From NCBI GenBank assembly GCA_012032855.1, contig JAAUQA010000287.1:1-5185 (forward strand): a DNA stretch of 5,185 bases. Direction: 5' to 3'. This document shows positions 1 to 5,185 of the stretch, piece by piece. Numbering within the stretch: position 1 is the first letter of the stretch; every line of letters starts with the position of its first letter. The position numbers were made by a program, and so were the translations under genes. This DNA is from Candidatus Competibacteraceae bacterium. GTDB lineage: Bacteria > Pseudomonadota > Gammaproteobacteria > Competibacterales > Competibacteraceae. The notes under the pieces were generated by a model that saw nothing but the letters and a program-made list of their open reading frames with translations, did no database searches and was not told the origin of the DNA.

Positions 1-345
1 TCCCTGGCAGCACGTGAAGTGGCTAGTCAAGCGCAACGCTATTTCCCGGAAGGAGTCTATCCTGAGTCGCCTCTAAATTGGGATCGCGTGGTGCTGCGAC
101 AAGATGCCTTGGCAACAGACCTGGCGTTGTACTACAACGTGAACAATCAGCACTTGCTGACGATGAATCCGGCTTGGACCAATCCGGCGCGCGCCAGCCG
201 TGTCGCTCTGCCCGAAGGAACGACCATCTGGTTACCGAACGGCACCCTCAAACGCATCGCCCAATTGGGCAGTGGGCCGCGGGCATTGGCGGCTACCAGC
301 AAAACCCGCGATGGGGATACCGCCTGTACCGGCGAGGAATGCTGA
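1..345 (+). CDS. C-terminal end of a probable lytic murein transglycosylase with a LysM-like tail (partial)
   Basis: The reading frame is open from base 1 and stops at TGA 343-345, so only the last 114 residues are in the window; the GTG at 19 is an internal valine and not a credible start. The visible part begins with an AAREVA/RYFPEG segment, like the end of the catalytic alpha-helical region of MltD/Slt-type transglycosylases. It continues with a LysM-like unit of about 45 residues: ATDLALYYNVN, then LLTMNPAW, then LPEGTTIWLP. Such units bind peptidoglycan, and these enzymes cleave the MurNAc-GlcNAc bond in the periplasm. The last 25 residues are polar and low in complexity, with two cysteines. 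The catalytic domain and any signal peptide lie upstream and cannot be checked. The family call rests on the tail alone; another LysM-containing envelope protein is possible. The gene is convergent with the signalling gene, whose bridged stop lies only 5 bases beyond this one. Confidence 0.55.
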   Translation, partial: SLAAREVASQAQRYFPEGVYPESPLNWDRVVLRQDALATDLALYYNVNNQHLLTMNPAWTNPARASRVALPEGTTIWLPNGTLKRIAQLGSGPRALAATSKTRDGDTACTGEEC

Positions 346-2613
346 TCGGTTCACTCCAGCACGTTGCCATTGAAATTGTAAGCCATCACTTCTTGCGGTT
401 TTGCAGCAAAACCCTTGTACGGCGCTGATACCGCACGCTGATAAGGTTTGCAGGGTTGAAGAATCTTCGATATGGCTGGCCACTACCGTGATCTGAAACC
501 CGCTTAATTGCTGCACCAGCTCTTTAAGTGCCGCTTGTTTTTCAGGGTCATCGACTAAGTCGCGAGTTAGCGCAGGATCAAGCTTGGCATAATCCATCCC
601 CAAACTCTTTAGCAAAGCTAGGGAATGGGGGTGGTTGCCGAATCCGTCCAGGGAAAATCCGCAACCCAACGGTTTAACTTGGCTCATGAATTTGCGCAAC
701 GCTTGAAAGTACCGCTCGGCGGTGCTTTCGGGCATTTCAAAGACCAGTCCCTGAGCCGGCAGATTAGCGTTTTCCAACACTTGTTTCAGCCAATCGGTAA
801 ACTCTTTGTCATGCAGCAACGTCGGCGAGATATTGATGAACAAGGTAATCGCCTGACCCTGATTATGGCGTTTCTGTAAGAGACGCAATGCCCGGGTAAT
901 CACCCAACGATCCAAACGGATACCCAACCGATGGCGCTGAGTCGCTGCAAAGACGGTTTCGGGCAGCAGTTCCAGCCCATCTTGATTGCGAATACGTAGC
1001 CACACTTCATAGCGTTCCTGCAAATCGTTACGCAGGCTGGCGATGGGTTGAAAGACAAGCCGCATTCGTTGCTGATCCAAGGCTTCGCGAATTTCGTCCA
1101 GCAAGCGACGGTGATGCAGCGCTTCGGTAACCGGTTCGGCGTCACTGGGTTCGTAGATCATGACCCGGTCACCCTTAGCGACCCACGCCGTACTACACGC
1201 TTGCTGCGCTTGCAGGAGCAATTCCTGATAATCGCTGTCCTCAGTTTCGGTGATGCTGATACCGATACTGGTGCGCAATTGCATGAAGGCATCGCCTACT
1301 GCGAATGCATCGGTTTCCAACGCGGCGCGGATGGCCCGCGCAGTAGTCAATAGTGATTCATTCGCAGTTGCTTCACTGAGCACGATAAACGCGGCATCGG
1401 TAAATCGGGCAGCCTGTTGCCCCGGTTTCAGCACACTGCGGAGGCGGGTGGCGGCCTCGGCCACCACATCGTCGATAGCAGCAGCATCTTTAGCCTCCAT
1501 CGCGCGCAAGTTATCCAGAGTAATCAGCAACACCGCAACATTGCGTTGGTCGACTTGAACCGCTTGCTTGAGCCCTTCCAAAAAATAGCGCCGGTTATAC
1601 AGCCCGCTGACGGTGTCATGCTGAAGCATGTGATCCAGTTGCCGACGTTGCGCTAAATGGCGATGTATCGCGTGGCGCAAAGCCGATAACAAATGACTAT
1701 CTAATTGCGACTTGTTGAGCAAATAATCACCACCCGCCGCTAACACCAGTTGGTTACGGTCGGGTTCGGTGTGCAGCGAACAGCCAATAATCGTCAAATT
1801 ACTATAGGTCTGCCGCAGGGTTGGCAATAACTCCAAACCGTCAACGGTACTGAGGTCCAAATCCAACACCAGCACGGATGGTTGCCGATTCTGGATCGCT
1901 TGTAAGGCTTCCAGGGGTTGCTCAACGACTTCGCTGCTTACCCCCGCAGCAATCATCACGGTGGTGATTCTTTGAGCCTCAACGGGATTATCGGTCACGA
2001 TCAATACAGCCGCGTCGCGAGTCGATTCCTGCCACAGTTGATCAGTCAACGCGGTTAACACGGCTACCGTATCAACGGGCTTGACCAAGTACGCTGCGCC
2101 TCCGGCGCTGACCGCTTCCATGCGTCCGGCGAGATCGCCGCGTTCGGACATAAACAACAAGGGTACTGTTAAGCGATTCTCTGCAACGGCCATCATCTGC
2201 ATACCGGCCACTAAAGCGCCTTCCGGAAAATCCATATCGATGATCGCCGCAAGCGGTACGCCTTTAGAAAAGGGCACTCGGAAATCAGCAGCCGTTTGCG
2301 TATGACTGACTCGAAACCGCTGTTTCGTTAACTGTTCGGCGAGGTCTTTGGCATCGTCGCCGGCAAGCAACACAATTTCACCTTTGAGAGTTGACGGTAA
2401 TTGAGTGCTCTTTGGCTCTTCTATCGGCTCGAAATCTACGCTGTGGCAGAGGTTTTCCAGCATGGTCAGGAAATACCACCGTTCGCCACCTTGCGGGAGC
2501 ATATGCATTTCCAGAAAATGCCGCCAGTTGCGCTTCCAATTGCTCGGCCCAATCGCTAATTCGGCCATACCCAGGCTGATTGCGCACCAGTTTGTGTACA
2601 TCACCGATGACAT
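232..2613 (-). CDS. REC-REC-GGDEF-EAL signalling protein, degenerate c-di-GMP module (central open frame of a frameshifted gene)
   Basis: The domains, in residues of this 793-residue frame, are as follows. REC 1 (about 78-195) has acidic D86/D87, phosphoacceptor D126, S156 and K178 in LVKPV. REC 2 (about 202-320) has D208, D251 in LVLDLD, S279 and a lysine displaced by one position (K301). The GGDEF domain (about 330-488) starts with a good HDTVSGLYNRRYF entry, but its signature RYGGDEF reads RFTDAAF, so cyclase activity is unlikely. The EAL domain (about 498-735) has EVW for EAL. E536, N594, E626, D656, K677 and Q733 are kept, but DDFG reads DGFG and AEGVE reads ASHIE, so two catalytic acids are missing. 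FimX, a type IV pilus c-di-GMP receptor with GDSIF and EVL motifs, is the nearest known analogue. Residues 1-33 and everything after F735 are out-of-frame translation; the bridged gene runs 2728 to 351 and encodes 791 residues. The ATG at 2613 is not the real start. It is probably a cytoplasmic phosphorelay-linked c-di-GMP sensor. Confidence 0.85.
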   Translation of the reverse strand: MSSVMYTNWCAISLGMAELAIGPSNWKRNWRHFLEMHMLPQGGERWYFLTMLENLCHSVDFEPIEEPKSTQLPSTLKGEIVLLAGDDAKDLAEQLTKQRFRVSHTQTAADFRVPFSKGVPLAAIIDMDFPEGALVAGMQMMAVAENRLTVPLLFMSERGDLAGRMEAVSAGGAAYLVKPVDTVAVLTALTDQLWQESTRDAAVLIVTDNPVEAQRITTVMIAAGVSSEVVEQPLEALQAIQNRQPSVLVLDLDLSTVDGLELLPTLRQTYSNLTIIGCSLHTEPDRNQLVLAAGGDYLLNKSQLDSHLLSALRHAIHRHLAQRRQLDHMLQHDTVSGLYNRRYFLEGLKQAVQVDQRNVAVLLITLDNLRAMEAKDAAAIDDVVAEAATRLRSVLKPGQQAARFTDAAFIVLSEATANESLLTTARAIRAALETDAFAVGDAFMQLRTSIGISITETEDSDYQELLLQAQQACSTAWVAKGDRVMIYEPSDAEPVTEALHHRRLLDEIREALDQQRMRLVFQPIASLRNDLQERYEVWLRIRNQDGLELLPETVFAATQRHRLGIRLDRWVITRALRLLQKRHNQGQAITLFINISPTLLHDKEFTDWLKQVLENANLPAQGLVFEMPESTAERYFQALRKFMSQVKPLGCGFSLDGFGNHPHSLALLKSLGMDYAKLDPALTRDLVDDPEKQAALKELVQQLSGFQITVVASHIEDSSTLQTLSACGISAVQGFCCKTARSDGLQFQWQRAGVNRSAFLAGTGGIPIAGFAGSRQCPRPTAQLGDAFEGAVR
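351..407 (-). other. Out-of-frame C-terminal tail of the EAL domain
   Basis: After AVQGF at 409-411 the main frame changes into cysteine- and arginine-rich text. Skipping one base of the run at 408-411 gives AAKPQEVMAYNFNGNVLE and a TGA at 351-353. This is how EAL domains of the FimX type usually end: QGF, a short segment with KP, then an aromatic-Asn/Asp-Phe tail. The bridged stop leaves 5 bases to the convergent stop at 345. The unbridged frame would instead run 114 bases over the neighbouring gene, which supports 351 as the real end. Confidence 0.75.
397..413. repeat. 17-base perfect palindrome at the second frameshift site
   Basis: GGTTTTGC and GCAAAACC face each other around a single central A. 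The extra base responsible for the frameshift is one of the four A at 408-411, inside the right arm. Removing it would leave three A opposite four T, so the inserted base makes the palindrome perfect. Confidence 0.8.
2505..2521. repeat. Quasi-palindrome at the first frameshift site
   Basis: GCATTTC (2505-2511) and GAAAATGC (2514-2521) are inverted around CA, with one unmatched A in the right arm. Removing one A from the run at 2515-2518, which is the change that restores the reading frame, would give a perfect 7-base stem with a 2-base loop. Confidence 0.75.
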
Positions 2614-2728
2614 CGGCCAACAACAGGAAAGGTTCGTGTTCCCATTTCACGTAGATGAGACGTTGGCGTAAGCTGTCGATGACCTGTAAGTGGCCGTTCA
2701 ACACATCCAATGAAAAATGATCGTCCAC
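2516..2728 (-). pseudogene. N-terminal Hpt-like segment of the signalling gene, cut off by a frameshift
   Basis: This segment supplies the first 71 residues of the bridged protein. It starts at GTG 2726-2728, directly behind a strong purine-rich ribosome binding site, and an in-frame stop (TAG, 2738-2740) rules out an earlier start. Residues 40-70 resemble a histidine phosphotransfer domain: VIGDVHKLVRN has a candidate phosphorylated H45, followed by PGYG and an amphipathic helix (DWAEQLEAQLAAF). The usual HxLKG is HKLVR here, so activity is uncertain. The frame stays open to 2378, but beyond 2516 it gives arginine- and proline-rich text unlike any domain. Skipping one base of the AAAA run at 2515-2518 moves AQLAAF into LEMHMLPQGGERWYF and on into REC 1. 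An Hpt joined to two receivers would suit a phosphorelay input. The segment looks genuinely coding; whether the break is biological or a sequencing error is open. Confidence 0.7.
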
Positions 2729-2730
2729 GA

Positions 2731-2738
2731 GTCCCCCC
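2731..2738 (-). promoter_or_regulatory. Ribosome binding site fixing the GTG start of the signalling gene
   Basis: On the minus strand the leader reads AGGGGGGACTC directly before GTG 2726-2728, giving a purine-rich Shine-Dalgarno-like stretch about 5 bases from the start. An in-frame TAG at 2738-2740 overlaps it, so no earlier start is possible. The ATG at 2613 lacks a comparable site, which favours 2728 as the true start. Confidence 0.65.
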
Positions 2739-2793
2739 TATGTTGGACAGATGTTGAGCCTTGCTATGCGGTTAGTTTGCCCTAGAACATAGG
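2737..2793. repeat. Inverted repeat in the 5' leader of the signalling gene
   Basis: CCTATGTT at 2737-2744 and AACATAGG at 2786-2793 are perfect 8-base inverted arms separated by 41 bases. In minus-strand mRNA the second arm runs directly into the G-run of the ribosome binding site, so a stem here could hide or expose it. No poly-U tract follows, so it is not a standard terminator. A regulator-binding site is an alternative reading. The remainder of the 96-base gap between yrfG and this gene shows nothing further. Confidence 0.4.
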
Positions 2794-2824
2794 CAATCGC
2801 ACGCGGCAAAGCGAGAACCCAAGA

Positions 2825-3481
2825 TCAGCTGAGCGGCAGCAGTTCCGCAAAATCATGAATAGCCGGGAATTGGCCGGGAATTCTCGGCGGTTGGGCGGAA
2901 TCCGGTCGCAAAATGGACAGTAAATAGGCGACACCATAGTCTTGGGCGGTTCTCAATATGGTCAAGTTATCATCTACCAATAGCGTGTTCAGGGGTTGAA
3001 AAGCCGTAAAATCGCGGAGTCGCGGCCAAAACGCGGGGTCTTCCTTGGGAGCGCCCAGCGCGTGTGAGCTAATCAAGCCGTCGAAATGACCGCTCAAGCG
3101 GGTTTTCTCCATCTTCAAGCCGAGACTACCGGAATGAGCATTGGTTACTAACAGGACCCGCTTACCCGAATGACGTAACGCATCAAGAAACTCAACCGCG
3201 CTGGGGCGTATTGCGATCAGATGATCAACTTCTCGCTTCAGGGCCGCCACATCCAGATCGAGTTGCTCGCTCCAATAGTCGATGCAATACCAGGCTAGCG
3301 TCCCTTCGACGGCGCGATAGCGGGCGAGCAATTCGGTTCGCGCCTGCTCGGCAGGCAGTCCATGCTTTTCCCCGTATCGACGCGGCATGTACTCCAGCCA
3401 GAAATGATTGTCGAAGCGCAAGTCCAAGATGGTGCCGTCCATATCGAGAAGAACAGTGTCTATGTGACGCCAAGGAAACAT
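2825..3481 (-). CDS. yrfG: GMP/IMP nucleotidase, YrfG type (HAD superfamily)
   Basis: This 218-residue protein has the four HAD phosphatase motifs in order: DMDGT (nucleophile D13, acid D15), VTNAH (T113), GAPKEDPAFW (K146) and LLVDDN (D170/D171). The stretch LDLRFDNHFWLEYMP just after motif I is characteristic of YrfG/YjjG-like proteins, and the length is normal for the family. The E. coli homologue removes 5' phosphate from GMP and IMP in the cytoplasm, feeding purine salvage. The start ATG (3479-3481) places motif I at the usual distance from the N-terminus, though no strong ribosome binding site is visible. It is divergent from nudE, the neighbour seen with this family in other gammaproteobacteria, and lies 96 bases upstream of the signalling gene on the same strand. 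The frame is intact. The substrate is inferred from family membership and context. Confidence 0.85.
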   Translation of the reverse strand: MFPWRHIDTVLLDMDGTILDLRFDNHFWLEYMPRRYGEKHGLPAEQARTELLARYRAVEGTLAWYCIDYWSEQLDLDVAALKREVDHLIAIRPSAVEFLDALRHSGKRVLLVTNAHSGSLGLKMEKTRLSGHFDGLISSHALGAPKEDPAFWPRLRDFTAFQPLNTLLVDDNLTILRTAQDYGVAYLLSILRPDSAQPPRIPGQFPAIHDFAELLPLS

Positions 3482-3603
3482 AAAGCAATATCTTTGGTAG
3501 CGACTGTTACATTAAAGTATGCCATAGCACTCAAGAACATCCGAATCGTGTAGAATTTTCCCGATAGTGGAATGTCTACCCAGCGGAAGCCCCATAAATT
3601 CGA
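3482..3603. promoter_or_regulatory. Divergent intergenic region between yrfG and nudE
   Basis: These 122 bases are AT-richer than the flanking genes and must carry promoters for both directions. On the plus strand TAGAAT (3551-3556) is a one-mismatch -10 candidate about 48 bases before nudE, but no good -35 lies 17 bases upstream. On the minus strand TTGAGT followed 17 bases later by TGTAAC is a weak pair in front of yrfG. Neither is strong enough to be assigned firmly, and no operator or riboswitch is recognisable. Confidence 0.35.
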
Positions 3604-4161
3604 ATGGCTGAGATGCGTAAAATCCCGGAAGTCCTGCACACCGAAACTGTTGCCCGCAGTCGCCTGTTCCGCGTCGAGCAAGTCAATTTGCGCTTCGCTA
3701 ACGGCAACGAGGTGGAATATGAACGGGTTCCGGGTTCCAGGATCGGTTCCGTGCTGATCGTTCCGGTATTGGCTGAAGACACGGTGTTGTTGGTTCGCGA
3801 GTACGCCGCTGGCACCCACCGTTATGAACTGGGTTTTCCCAAGGGCGTGATCGAGCAGGGCGAAGACGTGTTAGCGGCGGCCAACCGCGAAATCATGGAA
3901 GAAGTCGGGCACGGTGCGCGCACGTTGCAGCAGTTGACCTCAATGACCATCGCGCCGGGTTACTTCGGTCATACGACTCACGTTGTATTGGCCCGCGATC
4001 TTTACCCACAACAGATGCCGGGCGATGAACCGGAAGCCATTGAAGTCGTGCCTTGGTCTTTGAACGACATCGCCGGGTTGTTAAACCATGATGAGTTTAC
4101 CGAAGCCCGTTCCATCGCATCGATTTTTTTGGCTCGCGGAGTCCTCAGCGGACGGTATTAG
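3604..4161 (+). CDS. nudE: ADP compounds hydrolase NudE (Nudix family)
   Basis: This 185-residue protein carries a complete Nudix box at residues 81-103, in the pattern G-x5-E-x7-RE-I-x-EE-x-G: G81, E87, R95, E96, E99 and E100 coordinate Mg2+ and catalyse pyrophosphate cleavage. The N-terminal TVARSRLFRVEQVNLRF and the later MTIAPGYFGH, ARDLYPQ and GDEPE segments match E. coli NudE closely. That enzyme hydrolyses ADP-ribose, NADH and Ap3A-type compounds in the cytoplasm. A stop at 3595-3597 in the same frame limits the start to ATG 3604 or ATG 3613. 3604 is preferred, although the nearest purine stretch (GGAAG, 3585-3589) is distant. cysQ follows after 42 bases on the same strand, probably in one transcript. 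There is no sign of damage in this gene. Confidence 0.93.
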   Translation: MAEMRKIPEVLHTETVARSRLFRVEQVNLRFANGNEVEYERVPGSRIGSVLIVPVLAEDTVLLVREYAAGTHRYELGFPKGVIEQGEDVLAAANREIMEEVGHGARTLQQLTSMTIAPGYFGHTTHVVLARDLYPQQMPGDEPEAIEVVPWSLNDIAGLLNHDEFTEARSIASIFLARGVLSGRY

Positions 4162-4203
4162 ATGGCATTCGTTACTCTCTCCCGCAGGCGCTAATTCGCT
4201 GTC

Positions 4204-4977
4204 ATGTTTGTCGACCTCGCCGCATTGGTTCAACCGATCCGCAAAATCGCGCTGGCCGCCGGTCGCGAAATCATGGCGATTTACCGGGCCGATTTCACTG
4301 TCAGCGAAAAAGAGGATCGCAGCCCGGTGACGGAAGCGGACTTGGTCGCTCATGAACGGATATTGGCGGAATTGACTGCACTGACTCCGGACATTCCGGT
4401 TATCTCTGAAGAGGCGCAGATCATCCCCCTCAGTGAACGCCGCCATTGGGAGTGGCTCTGGCTGGTCGACCCGTTGGACGGCACGCGGGAGTTTATCAAA
4501 CACAATGATGAGTTTTCCGTCAATATCGCTTTGATCCATCGCCATGAGCCGGTATTGGGACTGATCCTAATGCCCGTCAGCGGGGTCTGTTACTTCGCTC
4601 ATCGTCAGAGCGGTGCTTTCAAACAACTGCCCGATCAAGCGCCTGCCCGTATTCATACCCGGCGCGTCAATCGGGCAAAAGTCCGGGTGGCCTGCAGCCG
4701 TGCCGCTTATCAAGGACGACGTTTGCAAACCTATCTGCGGTATTTAGGGGAGCATCACCATCTCAGTGTAGGCAGCGCCTTGAAATCCTGTTTGGTGGCT
4801 GAAGGCAAGGCGGATTTGTACCCCCGCTTCGGCCCGACTTACGAGTGGGATACGGCGGCGGCGCAGATCATCGTCGAGCAGGAAGGCAAGGGCAATCGCT
4901 TTGCCGATCAAGTTCCTGCGCCAGATTATCGGGCTTTACGGCGACTCATTGGGCGGCATGGTGCCGCGTTACCTTGA
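4204..4977 (+). CDS. cysQ: 3'(2'),5'-bisphosphate nucleotidase CysQ, C-terminus replaced by PhaR-derived sequence
   Basis: Residues 1-220 are a clear CysQ of the inositol monophosphatase superfamily: SPVTEADLVAH (40-50), ISEE (67-70), the metal-binding DPLDGTREFIK (89-99), SVGSALKSCLVAEGKADLYPRFGP (188-211) and EWDTAAA (214-220). CysQ removes the 3' phosphate of PAP (and PAPS) in the cytoplasm, clearing an inhibitory by-product of sulfate assimilation, and needs Mg2+. ATG 4204 is the earliest possible start because TAA 4192-4194 lies in frame; the ribosome binding site is weak. After residue about 220 the usual ending (a glycine-rich AGG turn, then a YNxxxSLLNP-like tail) is absent. Instead QIIVEQEGKGN matches PhaR, and the frame then ends in unrelated arginine- and proline-rich text. 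The metal and phosphate ligands remain, but the last helix-strand unit of the fold is lost, so activity is doubtful if the sequence is correct. It follows nudE by 42 bases. Confidence 0.88.
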   Translation: MFVDLAALVQPIRKIALAAGREIMAIYRADFTVSEKEDRSPVTEADLVAHERILAELTALTPDIPVISEEAQIIPLSERRHWEWLWLVDPLDGTREFIKHNDEFSVNIALIHRHEPVLGLILMPVSGVCYFAHRQSGAFKQLPDQAPARIHTRRVNRAKVRVACSRAAYQGRRLQTYLRYLGEHHHLSVGSALKSCLVAEGKADLYPRFGPTYEWDTAAAQIIVEQEGKGNRFADQVPAPDYRALRRLIGRHGAALP

Positions 4978-5185
4978 GCACAGCATGGAAGCCTTCGCGC
5001 AAAACGAATCGAACATGCGCCGCATCATGCAGGACGCGTTCAAAGGATTGTTCCCAAGCCAGCGCATGGAAGAATTGGGCAAACAGAATTTGGTCTTGTT
5101 CGAGAACGCGATGAAAATGTTCAACCCCTTCGGCGCGACCATGCCCCGCCCGGCGGGCAACGGCGACACCGCGCCCGCAGCAGCC
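4864..5185 (+). pseudogene. phaR: C-terminal part of PHA synthesis regulator PhaR, fused to cysQ, frame-broken and cut by the window edge
   Basis: Frame +2 from about 4898 to the window end reads KFLRQIIGLYGDSLGG, then MVPRYLEHSMEAFAQNE, MRRIMQDAFKGLFP, MEELGKQNLVLFENAMKMFN and PFGATMPRPAG. This is the PHB-accumulation regulatory region and C-terminal helix of PhaR. PhaR represses phasin genes and itself, and senses PHA granules in the cytoplasm. Upstream, in the cysQ frame, QIIVEQEGKGN (4864-4896) matches the PhaR segment that precedes FLRQII, so PhaR-like sequence begins inside cysQ and changes frame between 4894 and 4912. The N-terminal DNA-binding domain (KKYPNRRLYD type) is absent. No start codon or ribosome binding site of its own is seen. 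Third-position GC appears higher than in the cysQ part, fitting a different gene of origin. The frame is still open at 5185. Confidence 0.8.

Noticed and set aside
232..350. C-terminal extension of the EAL protein overlapping the convergent gene
   Set aside because: The text is rich in Arg, Cys and Pro without domain similarity, and it is antisense to a real coding end. It is explained by the frameshift at 408-411.
2378..2515. Continuation of the Hpt frame past the first frameshift
   Set aside because: It reads as basic, proline-rich shadow sequence, while the other frame has linker and receiver text over the same bases.
351..2728. Programmed frameshifting as the normal way of expressing the signalling gene
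   Set aside because: Two separate +1 events with only a TTT-T context, no stop codon or rare codon at the slip site, and no known precedent in this family. Mutation or sequencing error is simpler.
2729..2824. Rho-independent terminator between yrfG and the signalling gene
   Set aside because: No GC-rich hairpin followed by a T run is present on either strand. The inverted repeat there has a long loop and no T tract.
4081..4545. Minus-strand 154-residue open frame opposite nudE and cysQ
   Set aside because: It lies antisense to two well-recognised genes, and no motif or ribosome binding site supports it.
4845..5114. Plus-strand frame 3 open frame across the cysQ/phaR junction
   Set aside because: It is rich in Ser, Arg, Trp and Cys, typical of an off-frame reading. 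The recognised protein is in frames +1 and +2.
1..5185. Defence, mobile or CRISPR-like system
   Set aside because: No transposase, integrase, repeat array, toxin-antitoxin pair or terminal repeats were found. All recognised genes are housekeeping or signalling genes.

Overview
The window looks like chromosomal DNA of a gammaproteobacterium of moderate to slightly high GC. The clearest clue is the set yrfG-type nucleotidase, nudE and cysQ, which also lie next to each other in Pseudomonas; yrfG and nudE are neighbours in Escherichia coli too. A fragment of the polyhydroxyalkanoate (PHA) regulator PhaR at the right edge suggests a PHA-accumulating lineage. The genus cannot be named from this sequence. 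No tRNA, rRNA, CRISPR array, insertion sequence or phage gene is visible.

Layout. (1) Bases 1-345, plus strand: the C-terminal end of a protein with a LysM-like tail, probably a lytic murein transglycosylase. (2) Bases 351-2728, minus strand: a large signalling gene that reads Hpt-REC-REC-GGDEF-EAL once two single-base frameshifts are bridged, at 2515-2518 and 408-411. The open frame 232-2613 is only its central part. Both enzyme domains have degenerate active sites, so it resembles a FimX-type c-di-GMP receptor more than a cyclase or phosphodiesterase. (3) Bases 2825-3481, minus strand: a HAD-family GMP/IMP nucleotidase of the YrfG type. (4) Bases 3482-3603: a divergent promoter region. (5) Bases 3604-4161, plus strand: NudE, a Nudix hydrolase. 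(6) Bases 4204-4977, plus strand: CysQ, truncated and joined at about 4864-4881 to (7) the C-terminal part of PhaR, which changes frame near 4894-4912 and runs off the window.

How the genes fit together. yrfG, nudE and cysQ form a small nucleotide-turnover neighbourhood: YrfG dephosphorylates purine monophosphates, NudE splits ADP-ribose/NADH-type dinucleotides, and CysQ removes the 3' phosphate from PAP/PAPS formed in sulfate assimilation. The signalling gene follows yrfG on the same strand after 96 bases, with its own strong ribosome binding site.

Main points for a second look: the CysQ/PhaR chimera, the three frame breaks, and the fact that both breaks in the signalling gene fall in arms of short palindromes. 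Together they suggest either a draft assembly with indel errors and a misjoin, or real gene decay with a microhomology deletion. The sequence alone cannot decide. I found no convincing new defence or mobile system.
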